From positions 1-8,624 of the forward strand of contig CALGGX010000375.1 in assembly GCA_937916025.1 (NCBI GenBank): 8,624 nt of DNA. Direction: 5' to 3'. Of this stretch, positions 1 to 7,500 are shown in pieces (position 1 is the stretch's first letter; every line of letters starts with the position of its first letter). The position numbers and the translations under genes are program-made. The stretch comes from an uncultured Selenomonadales bacterium (GTDB lineage: Bacteria > Bacillota_C > Negativicutes > Selenomonadales > Selenomonadaceae). Below the pieces are notes generated by a model. That model searched no databases, was not told the origin of the DNA, and saw only the letters and a program-made list of their open reading frames with translations.

Positions 1-30
1 CTCTTTCCCTACACGACGCTCTTCCGATCT
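1..30 (+). other. Illumina TruSeq adapter remnant (assembly contamination)
   Basis: These 30 bases match, base for base from memory, the 3' end of the Illumina TruSeq universal/Read 1 adapter, including its characteristic end GCTCTTCCGATCT. The match stops exactly where the Ala/Ser-Asp repeat begins at base 31. By chance the adapter has no stop in the reading frame of the following gene, so a gene caller would extend that gene through it and add ten false residues. This stretch should be trimmed and is not part of the genome. Confidence 0.97.
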
Positions 31-216
31 GCTGATTCCGATTCGGATGCTGATTCAGATTCAGATGCAGACGCCGATTCAGATGCAGATTCAGATTCCG
101 ATACAGACGCCGATTCAGATGCAGACGCCGATTCAGATGCAGACGCTGATACAGATGCAGATGCCGATTCAGATGCAGACGCTGATACAGATGCTGATGC
201 TGATACTGACACTGAC
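31..216 (+). repeat. (Ala/Ser/Thr)-Asp dipeptide repeat, 31 copies
   Basis: There are 62 consecutive codons in which every second residue is Asp (GAT/GAC), alternating with Ala, Ser or Thr. At DNA level it is a 6-base periodicity (GCN GAY / TCN GAY / ACN GAY) with higher-order units of 18-30 bases, such as recurrences of GCCGATTCAGATGCAGA. The tract is in frame with gene A and ends in a Thr/Ser-rich linker. Such acidic dipeptide tracts usually act as flexible, extended stalks (compare the SD repeats of staphylococcal Sdr proteins). The real tract may be longer, because the assembly stops inside it. Confidence 0.95.
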
Positions 217-1407
217 ACAACTTCCTCCCTTTCCGATGATACAACTTTCGATAACGACGTTACCCTCTCCGGCGATCAGTCGACGCTCACAATCGGTGCG
301 GCGTACAAAGCTCGTTTGATTAACGCTGATGATTATTCCGCGCTTGTTGAAACCGTCGATGCTTCTGCGGTTCAGAAATTGGTTGCAATCACCGGCAACG
401 GCAACGACAACATAATTCGCGCGGGACGACGCGGCGGTTCGCTCGACGGCGGGCAAGGCGATGACACTTTGATTGGCAACTCCGGCGTCGACAACTTCAT
501 TTACGACGGCGGCGACGATGTCATTGTCGACTTCACGAGCGGGCGCGATAGAATTCGCCTCGTCGACGCCACGATTTCTTCTTACGAGATCAACGGTAAC
601 GATGTTGATTTCTTCATGTCCGACGGCAGCATGCTCACTGTTGAGGATGCCGCCAACCGGAAAATCAAAATTGTCAACGCCGACGGCAAGACCACCAATC
701 AAATCTATGACGAGCCGCTTCCCGACGGTGCAAAATACAACATCTCGCGGACGATCGTCAAATTCGATGCCGAATTCGACGACGATTTCGATGCCAACGA
801 TTATTCGCCCAAAATCAAGATGATGAACGCCTCCAAGGTCGAAAACGAGATCGAATTACTCGGCAACGACAACAATAACATCATCAAACTCGGGAAGGCG
901 GGCGGCACCGTCGACGGCGGCGATGGTAACGACAAACTTTACGGCGGCAACGGCGAGGACACTTTCATCTACTCCTTCGGCAAGGATACGATTTACAAAT
1001 ACACCGCCGGACAGGATATTATTCAAATCGACTCGGATGAAGTCGCGAGCGTCAAAGTGAGCGGCAAGAATGTAATTCTGAATTTCGACGAAGGCTCGCT
1101 GACAATCAACAAAGGGCGCGGCGAAACTCTTACGATCATCGACAGCGACGGCGAGATGAACAATTACGTCTTCAACAAAACGACAGACGATTTTTCGAGC
1201 GGCATTGTCAATTATGCACTTGATCAGAAGTCGGCAAACGATTATTGGTTTGAAGAAGACGGGCAATCCGATCCGATCGGCGAAATTCTGCCCGTCGAAA
1301 ACGCCGAAGTTGCTTTGCATGACGACTTCAAGCCCTTCAATCGACAGGAGAATGAATTGCTCGGCTCCGCGCGGAATGAGATCAATCGGCATAAATCGAC
1401 GAAGTAA
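31..1407 (+). CDS. RTX calcium-binding protein with acidic (A/S/T)D repeat, 5'-truncated (gene A)
   Basis: The 5' end is missing; 458 residues to the TAA are visible. In order: 31 (Ala/Ser/Thr)-Asp dipeptides (residues 1-62); a Thr/Ser/Asp linker; two RTX modules whose glycine-rich cores start near residues 139 ([18 protein letters not shown]) and 295 ([18 protein letters not shown]), 156 residues apart; and a tail from about residue 404, beginning NDYWFEEDG, with no RTX motif. The GGxGxDxLx nonapeptides are the known calcium-binding turns of the RTX beta-roll, which usually folds outside the cell after type I secretion. The tail is the likely export signal by position (inference). There is no cysteine, transmembrane segment or catalytic domain. 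A TTG at 316 has been open to the computer as a start, but the frame is open and repetitive upstream, so that is not the true start. The function is probably an extracellular or surface structural or adhesive protein. It lies 14 bases before a paralogous gene, suggesting one operon. Confidence 0.88.
   Translation, partial: ADSDSDADSDSDADADSDADSDSDTDADSDADADSDADADTDADADSDADADTDADADTDTDTTSSLSDDTTFDNDVTLSGDQSTLTIGAAYKARLINADDYSALVETVDASAVQKLVAITGNGNDNIIRAGRRGGSLDGGQGDDTLIGNSGVDNFIYDGGDDVIVDFTSGRDRIRLVDATISSYEINGNDVDFFMSDGSMLTVEDAANRKIKIVNADGKTTNQIYDEPLPDGAKYNISRTIVKFDAEFDDDFDANDYSPKIKMMNASKVENEIELLGNDNNNIIKLGKAGGTVDGGDGNDKLYGGNGEDTFIYSFGKDTIYKYTAGQDIIQIDSDEVASVKVSGKNVILNFDEGSLTINKGRGETLTIIDSDGEMNNYVFNKTTDDFSSGIVNYALDQKSANDYWFEEDGQSDPIGEILPVENAEVALHDDFKPFNRQENELLGSARNEINRHKSTK
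250..1190 (+). repeat. Two RTX modules in gene A
   Basis: Two copies of the module also found in gene B; the D of each DGG core is at 445 and 913 (468 bases apart). Each copy has the strand ending in Leu/Ile-x-Gly-Asn followed by N-D-N-I-I, then the nonapeptide core, an aromatic strand (VIVDF; IYKY), and a second half with L-T-V/I-x and an I-V-N-A-D or I-I-D-S-D turn. The first copy is the more divergent: its core reads LIG instead of LYGG and its glycine loop is shortened to [10 protein letters not shown]. Boundaries are approximate. Confidence 0.85.
1228..1404 (+). other. Non-repeat C-terminal tail of gene A, candidate type I secretion signal
   Basis: This encodes about the last 59 residues, after the second RTX module. 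The tail begins around [10 protein letters not shown], contains I-G-E-I-L-P and D-D-F-K-P-F, and ends in a polar basic stretch (INRHKSTK). RTX proteins exported by ABC/MFP/TolC systems carry an uncleaved C-terminal signal of roughly 50-60 residues, and this tail has the right position and size. The assignment is by position and family knowledge, not by a recognised profile. Gene B's own tail lies outside the window, so it cannot be compared. Confidence 0.4.
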
Positions 1408-1415
1408 GGGGAGGT
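1407..1415 (+). promoter_or_regulatory. Strong ribosome binding site for gene B
   Basis: The sequence AGGGGAGGT overlaps the final base of gene A's TAA stop and lies seven bases (counted from the GGAGG core) before the ATG at 1422. It is close to a full complement of the 16S anti-Shine-Dalgarno sequence. It fixes the start of gene B. With only 14 bases between the genes there is no room for a terminator or separate promoter, so co-transcription with gene A is likely. Confidence 0.9.
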
Positions 1416-1421
1416 AAAATC

Positions 1422-4400
1422 ATGGCAACTTTTAATGACGAATCCGAATTGATCTGGGATGCGGATGTCGACGTGGCGGAAGGTTTGATCGCAAACAACT
1501 CGGGCACTTCGATCAAAGTCGACGACGATTACGCCGAAGACGAGCTCAATGTTCCCAATCTGTCGTCTTACGGCAGTTCCGTTATCACGATTGACGCTTC
1601 CGAACGCTCGAGCGATCTGGTGATCATCGGCAATTCCAATGCCAATGTCATTACAATCGGCTCCGCAAATACCACGATCGACGGCGGCGCGGGGGCGGAT
1701 AAAATCTATGCCGGAGACGGCGACGATCTCATTCTTTACACGCCGGGGCAGGGCAATGATACCGTTTACAATTACAACGGCGAAAACAGCGATATAATTT
1801 CCGTGTCGGGCGTGAGCACTCTCGACAATTCGGCGTTTGTCAATTTCGGCAACGGGCGCGCCGCCATCGATCTCGGAACCGGCACTTTGAATTTCGGCAG
1901 TACAACGACGACTTTCGTTCTGCAATACAATGATCAGACAATGGAAGTCGATTTGACGGGCTTGACTTTCAGTGCCAATCGACAAAACGTTTCCATCGAC
2001 TCCGAATATACGTCCGATATTTTCGACGGCTCGCAATACTCCCGACTTGTAAACATTTACGGCAATGAGGCTCCCGCAAACATCAGTCTGATCGGAAACG
2101 ACAACGACAACATCATAAGTGTTGCGGGCAACGGCGCGATTATGGACGGCGGCGCGGGGAAAGATAAACTCTACGGCAATGAAGGCGACGACGTTTTTGT
2201 TTATACGGTGGGAACCGGCAGCGATACCATTTACAATTACAACAGCGAAGATGCCGACGATGAAGTTGTGCTTTACGGCGTAACGACGCTCGACAACTCG
2301 AATTTTTTACCCGTCGTCGGAGGCAATGTTTATGCCGAGTTTGGCAATGACACGCTCACATTCGTCAACAGCAAGGGGACATTGAATTTCTCTTACAATG
2401 ACGGAGAGCAATTCGCTTACAACTCAACCGGCATGTATTTCAGTGCCGACCGGCGTACCGTTTTTCTTTACGGCGAGTATGAAGAAGATTCTTTTGACGC
2501 GACCAATTACTCCCGACTTCAGACAATCCAAGCTGTCGACAACGACAAGGAATTGGAACTGATCGGCAATTCGCTCGACAATGTAATTTATATCGGCTCC
2601 GGCGGCGGTACCCTCGACGGCGCGACGGGCAACGACAAACTCTACGGCGGAGCGGACGAAGATGTTTTCGTTCATTCGCTCGGCGCGGGCAACGATACGA
2701 TCTTCAATTATGACGGCGAAAATGACAACGTCGTTCTGTTCGGCGTCGATACGCTTGATGCGTCTCAAGTGCTCAACGTCGGCGGACGAGTTTATGTCGA
2801 TCTCGGTACGGAGACTTTGAATTTCTCCAACGTCACCGGCGAACTCAATATCGATTACGGCGGCTCGCAACCGCTCGTGGTCAATCCGAATGAACTGATT
2901 TTCAACGCCAATCGCACGGCGGTTCAAATTTCTGATGTTTACGAGGATAATTCTTTCGACGCCGGTCAGTATTCGGCTTTGAGAACCGTCAGTGCCGGTG
3001 CAAGGGAAGACGCTCTTAACATTACCGGCAACACTCTTTCCAATGTAATTTACGGCGCAATCGGCGGCGGCACGCTCGACGGCGGCGCGGGCTCGGATGC
3101 GCTTTACGGCAATGAAGGCACGGATTACTTCGTCCACACGGTGGGCGCGGGTTCCGATACGTTTTTCAATTACAACGCCGAAGACAACGACGAATTGATC
3201 ATTTACGGCGTCACGGGCGAATTGACGCGAGCGAATTTCCTGCCCGTCGGAAGCGGCACGATGCTTATCGATCTTGGTAACGACACTCTCACAATTGAAA
3301 ATTACAGCGGCATAATCGGCGGCGTTTACGGCAATGCCGATCCCGCGACCGCCATCGAGAGTTATGATTTCACGGGCATTACGCTTGCCGCCGATCGATC
3401 TTCAATCGCCGTCGATGACAATTACGACAGCTCCGATCTCGATGTGTCCGAATACGGCACGTCGATTGCAACCGTCAACGCCGCGCGGCGCACCGAGCCG
3501 CTCAACATCGTCGGCACGACATTGGCGAATGATATCAGCATCGGAAGTGGCGGCGGCAGTGTCGACGGCGGCGCGGGCTCGGATAAATTGTACGGCGGCA
3601 ACGGCGCGGACATTTTTGTTTACACAATCGGCGGCTCCGGCAATGATACAATTTACAAGTTTGACGCCTCGAATGAAGATTCGGCGGATGTAATTCAACT
3701 GCACGGCGATACTTCCGGCATCGATCAAAGCGTGTTTCAGATCGGAACGGACGGGATTGTTTCAATAAATCTCGGCTCGAACACATTGACGCTCGTCAAG
3801 CCGTCGGGCGATATCCGTCTGATTGACGAAGCCGAAACCGAACTCGCAACGTACAATGCAGACGGTGCTTCGCTCGCTTCCGATAAGTTTTTGGCGATCG
3901 GCAACGATTACAAAGATGAAGTTGTCGATGCGGCAAATTATTCTTCCGAGCTCGAATCGATTAATGCCGCAGCTTATTCCAAGGGCGAGCTGTCGATCAT
4001 CGGCAACTCAAACGCCAATGAGATCCGCGCGGGCAGCGGCGGCACCACTCTTGACGGCGCAAACGGCAACGACAAACTCTACGGCGATCAAAATCAGAAG
4101 GCGGCGGATTATTTCGTCTGGACGGTCGGCAGCGGCAGAGATACGATTTTCAATTACAGCTCCACGCTCGAAGGAGCCGAAGACAAAGTCGTGCTCATGG
4201 GAAATTACGGCGATATCTCCGAGGCGAATTTCAATGAAGTCGGTTCCAACACAACACTCACGGTTGACGGGAACCAATTGATCTTCGTAAATCCGCGCGG
4301 CTCGATCCTGCTTGTGGACGAAAACGACGGCGAGGTATACACGCACGCGTTGCCGGACGGCGTAAGCATCAGCAATGACAGGAAGACGCTGATCGTAACG

Positions 4401-4562
4401 GACGCTTACGGCGAAGATGTAATCGACGCTTCGGATTACAACGATGCGGTCGAAACGGTGACGGCGAGAACTCGGACGGCGGAGCTCGAGATCATCGGCA
4501 ATACTCTCGACAACGGCTTGCGCGCTCCGAGCGGCGGCGGTACTCTTGACGGCGGACTCTGA
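1422..4562 (+). CDS. Giant RTX repeat protein, N-terminal part up to in-frame TGA (gene B, 5' section)
   Basis: The ATG is set by the strong upstream ribosome binding site; 1,046 residues are read before TGA. The N-terminus (MATFNDESELIWDADVDV) is acidic and polar with no signal peptide, as expected for a type I secretion substrate. Seven RTX cores begin near residues 87, 242, 399, 553, 715, 878 and 1043, spaced 154-165 residues. Typical cores are DGGAGKDKLYGNEGDD and [16 protein letters not shown], usually preceded by I-G-N-x-x-x-N-x-I and followed by F-V-Y-T-x-G-x-G-x-D-T-I-Y-N-Y. There is no cysteine and no enzyme domain. Modules 1-3 share spacers of the type S/N-A-N/D-R-x-x-V ... F-D-x-x-x-Y-S; modules 5-7 gain an L-x-x-V-N-P-x-G hairpin. 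Translation ends in the middle of module 7, so this product would lack the C-terminal export signal. The same frame continues with intact modules, so it is better read as the first 44% or less of one interrupted gene. Likely role: a calcium-dependent surface or extracellular structural or adhesive protein. Confidence 0.88.
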   Translation: MATFNDESELIWDADVDVAEGLIANNSGTSIKVDDDYAEDELNVPNLSSYGSSVITIDASERSSDLVIIGNSNANVITIGSANTTIDGGAGADKIYAGDGDDLILYTPGQGNDTVYNYNGENSDIISVSGVSTLDNSAFVNFGNGRAAIDLGTGTLNFGSTTTTFVLQYNDQTMEVDLTGLTFSANRQNVSIDSEYTSDIFDGSQYSRLVNIYGNEAPANISLIGNDNDNIISVAGNGAIMDGGAGKDKLYGNEGDDVFVYTVGTGSDTIYNYNSEDADDEVVLYGVTTLDNSNFLPVVGGNVYAEFGNDTLTFVNSKGTLNFSYNDGEQFAYNSTGMYFSADRRTVFLYGEYEEDSFDATNYSRLQTIQAVDNDKELELIGNSLDNVIYIGSGGGTLDGATGNDKLYGGADEDVFVHSLGAGNDTIFNYDGENDNVVLFGVDTLDASQVLNVGGRVYVDLGTETLNFSNVTGELNIDYGGSQPLVVNPNELIFNANRTAVQISDVYEDNSFDAGQYSALRTVSAGAREDALNITGNTLSNVIYGAIGGGTLDGGAGSDALYGNEGTDYFVHTVGAGSDTFFNYNAEDNDELIIYGVTGELTRANFLPVGSGTMLIDLGNDTLTIENYSGIIGGVYGNADPATAIESYDFTGITLAADRSSIAVDDNYDSSDLDVSEYGTSIATVNAARRTEPLNIVGTTLANDISIGSGGGSVDGGAGSDKLYGGNGADIFVYTIGGSGNDTIYKFDASNEDSADVIQLHGDTSGIDQSVFQIGTDGIVSINLGSNTLTLVKPSGDIRLIDEAETELATYNADGASLASDKFLAIGNDYKDEVVDAANYSSELESINAAAYSKGELSIIGNSNANEIRAGSGGTTLDGANGNDKLYGDQNQKAADYFVWTVGSGRDTIFNYSSTLEGAEDKVVLMGNYGDISEANFNEVGSNTTLTVDGNQLIFVNPRGSILLVDENDGEVYTHALPDGVSISNDRKTLIVTDAYGEDVIDASDYNDAVETVTARTRTAELEIIGNTLDNGLRAPSGGGTLDGGL
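4560..4562 (+). other. In-frame TGA interrupting gene B at a glycine position
   Basis: Codon 1047 of gene B reads TGA within D-G-G-L-[stop]-N-D-K-L-Y-G-G. The same site in module 11 reads [13 protein letters not shown] with GGA, and in module 14 G-G-L-G-N-D-Q with GGC. A single G-to-T change in GGA explains it. The frame then stays open for 1,354 codons with seamless RTX homology. It is either a base-calling or assembly error or a real nonsense mutation. Confidence 0.9.
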
Positions 4563-7500
4563 AATGACAAATTGTACGGCGGTGACGGCGCGGATTGGTT
4601 CCGCTACAGCGTGGGCGGCGGCAACGATTCCGTGTATGAATTTGACAGCTCCGATGAAGACGCGCCGGATGTGATCAACATCTCCGGTATCGACAGTCTC
4701 TCGCAATCGGCAATTCGATTGATCGGCGAAAACAATATTCAGATCGAAGTCGGCAGCGGCAGTTTGACGTTGGTAAATCCGCGCGGCGCGGTGACGATTG
4801 TCAACGACGACGGCGAGGAATTGGCGAAATTCGATTCGTCGGGCTCGACGGTTTCTTCCGACTCGCGAACTCTTTACATCGATGCGAATTACAACGACAC
4901 GATTGTTGATGCAGTCAATTTCAGCACTTTAATTGCAACGATCAACGCGTCGACTTATCCCGATCCGCTCTACATTCTCGGCAACAGCAACGCGAATGTG
5001 ATCAAAGCCGGTCCCGGCGGCGGCACGATGGACGGCGCGGGGTATAACGATCACCTTTACGGCAACGACGGGCGTGATGTTTTCCGATACACCAACGGCG
5101 AGGGCAACGATTTCGTTTATAATTACAACTCGACGATTGAAAATGCGGGCGATGTCATTCAATTAATCGGCGTCGGTTCTTTGACAAAATCGAATTTCCG
5201 AGATACGTCAAACGGCACGACAATCATACAGGTCGGCACTCGGACATTGACGCTCGTCGATCCGATCGGCGCGATAACCGTCTTCGGCGACGAGATGTAT
5301 GACGAGTATGATGAGCTCCCCGAGCCGATGATCGTTTACGGCAAGAGTTTGCCTGCCGGAGTCTCTTACAATTTCAATAAGACGAAATTGACGGTGGCTG
5401 AAGGCGCGGCATTGGACGAATCCGAAGACGGCAATTTCATCAGCATCGAAGGTTATTCGAACAATTTGCGTAACGTCGATGCATCGAAATACGAAAACGA
5501 GATCACCGTGCTCGGCGGCTCAACCGCGAATGAAATATACGCGGGTACGGGCGGCTCGTCGATTGACGGCGCGGGCGGTTTCGATAAATTGTACGGCGGC
5601 ACGGGCGCGGATACGTTTGCTTACGTCATGGGCGAAGGCAACGATTACATTTACAATTACAATTCTGCTGACGAAGAAGCGCAGGATTTGGTTCAAATCT
5701 TCGGCGATATCAGCAACTTGACGAAAAACAGCTTCCGTGACAGCGGCAGAAATACAATTTTGACGTTGGGCACCAATCAGCTGACGTTTGTAAGTCCGAC
5801 GGGTTCGATCATCATTCTCGACTCGAACGGCGATTCGGTGATCGCGTATGACTCAACGCTCGAGAGCGGCGTTTCTTACAACGAAAACAAGACGGAATTG
5901 ACGGTCGGGCGCGACGCCGAATTGGAAGATCCGACAATCGACATGGAAACTCTGTCAAACAATCTCCGAAAGATCAACGGCACGAATTATAGCGGCGAAT
6001 TGTATTTGATCGGCAACGAAAAAGCAAATGAATTGCGCGCGGGTTCGGGCGGAGCGACCATGGACGGACGCGAGGGCACGGATAAATATTACGGCGGCGA
6101 TGGCGTTGATGTCTTCATCGTATCGCTCGGCGGCGGCAACGATCAAATCTACAATTACAACGGCGATCAGGGCGATTCGATTCAAGTGCTCGGCAATGTC
6201 AATTTAAACAAGTCGAGTTTTCAGGACAGCAATGAAAATACGTTTTTGAAACTCGGCAACGAAAAAGTGATGATCAACAATCCGACGGGCGCGATCACTT
6301 TGCTGGACTCGGACGAGAACGAAATTCTTACTTACGGCAAGAGTTTGCCGAGCGGAGTGCAATATGCCGACAATAAAACGCGACTGGTGATCGGAAGCAC
6401 TGCGGAATTGGAAGATGAAGAGTCCGAGATGCACGTCGAAGATTATGTCAACAACCTTCGCGATATCGATGCGAGTGCTTATGAAGGCAATGTGATATTG
6501 CTGGGCGACGATAGAGTCAACGAGCTCCGCGCGGGTTCGGGCGGCAGTTCGCTCAACGGCGGGCTCGGAAACGACAAACTTTACGGCGGCGCAGGCGAAG
6601 ATATTTTTGCTTACGTTGCAGGAGAAGGCAATGATCTCATTTACAATTACGACGGCAGTTCCGGCGATATCGTCATGCTTTACGGCGTGAACGGTATCGA
6701 GAGAGAAGATTTCAGCGACTCGAACGGCAACGTCATTCTTAAAATCGGCTCCAATAATTTGACGTTCGTCAATCCGATCGGTCCGATTGCATTGCAGGAT
6801 GAGGGCGGCAACGATCTCAACGTGACTTATGAAGAGAATTTGCCGAGCGGTTTGGTTTACAACACGACGCGCACAAAATTGACTGTCGGACGCATCAACG
6901 AGCTGGCAGATAATGTTCTCGACATGGAAACTCTGTCAAACAATCTCCGAGATATCGACGCGAGCCGGTACGAGTATTCGATCAATCTGCTCGGCAATGA
7001 CAAATCAAACGAGCTCCGCGCGGGTTCGGGCGGCAGTTCGCTTGACGGTCGCGCGGCGGCGGATAAACTCTACGGCGGAAGCGGCGCGGATACATATGTC
7101 GTTTCTGTCGGCGGCGGCAACGATCAAATATACAATTACAACGGCAATGAAGGCGACGTAATTCAAGTCTTCGGCATCAATTCAATCAGAAAATCCGATT
7201 TTCAAGACAGCGGCTCGAATGTAATGCTGAATTTGGGCACGGAGCGGATTCTGATTAATAAACCGGTCGGCGCGATTGAAGTCGTGATCGGCGACGATCT
7301 CGAGCGATTTGTTTACGGCAGCAGTTTGAACGGCGGCGTTTCGTATTCGACGGACAAACGCACTTTGACAATCGGTCGAAACGCGGACTTGGGCGACGAC
7401 AATGTTTTCGACATGGAGACGCTGTCAAACAACATTCGAAATATCGATGCGTCGGAGTACGCGGGTGAAGTGGTGCTGATCGGAAACGACAAGGCGAATG

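Noticed and set aside
9..218. Reverse-strand open frame rich in Ser-Ala/Ser-Glu repeats
   Set aside because: It is the antisense of the (A/S/T)D tract and its start lies in the adapter. The same 6-base periodicity opens several frames here; the + strand frame continues into clear RTX homology.
31..250. Staphylococcal Sdr-type wall-anchored protein
   Set aside because: The acidic dipeptide tract resembles SD repeats, but it is followed by RTX modules, and the C-terminus has no LPXTG motif, hydrophobic span or sorting signal.
316..318. TTG as the true start of gene A
   Set aside because: The frame is open without a stop from base 31 and encodes a coherent acidic repeat and linker, and no Shine-Dalgarno site precedes the TTG. 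The gene is simply truncated at its 5' end.
1405..1421. Terminator or promoter between the two genes
   Set aside because: Only 14 bases separate stop and start, filled by the ribosome binding site; there is no hairpin or -35/-10 pair.
1242..2036. Long reverse-strand open frames opposite the RTX modules (also 169-702, 2424-3137, 4008-4706 and others)
   Set aside because: They recur at the same phase opposite each module, are rich in Arg/Val/Ile/Ala as expected from antisense of GAY/GGC/AAT codons, lack ribosome binding sites and show no recognisable protein family.
4560..4562. TGA read as glycine (genetic code 25) or tryptophan (code 4)
   Set aside because: Only one TGA occurs in frame in about 2,860 codons that use GGN for hundreds of glycines and TGG for tryptophan. 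A recoded genome should show many TGA codons.
4560..4610. Selenocysteine insertion at the TGA
   Set aside because: Sister modules have glycine, not cysteine, at this position. No convincing bSECIS hairpin is visible just downstream, and RTX proteins are not known selenoproteins.
4563..5030. Independent downstream gene starting after the TGA
   Set aside because: No Shine-Dalgarno site precedes the in-frame TTG (4572), GTG or ATG codons there, and the sequence begins mid-module. It is a continuation of the same gene.
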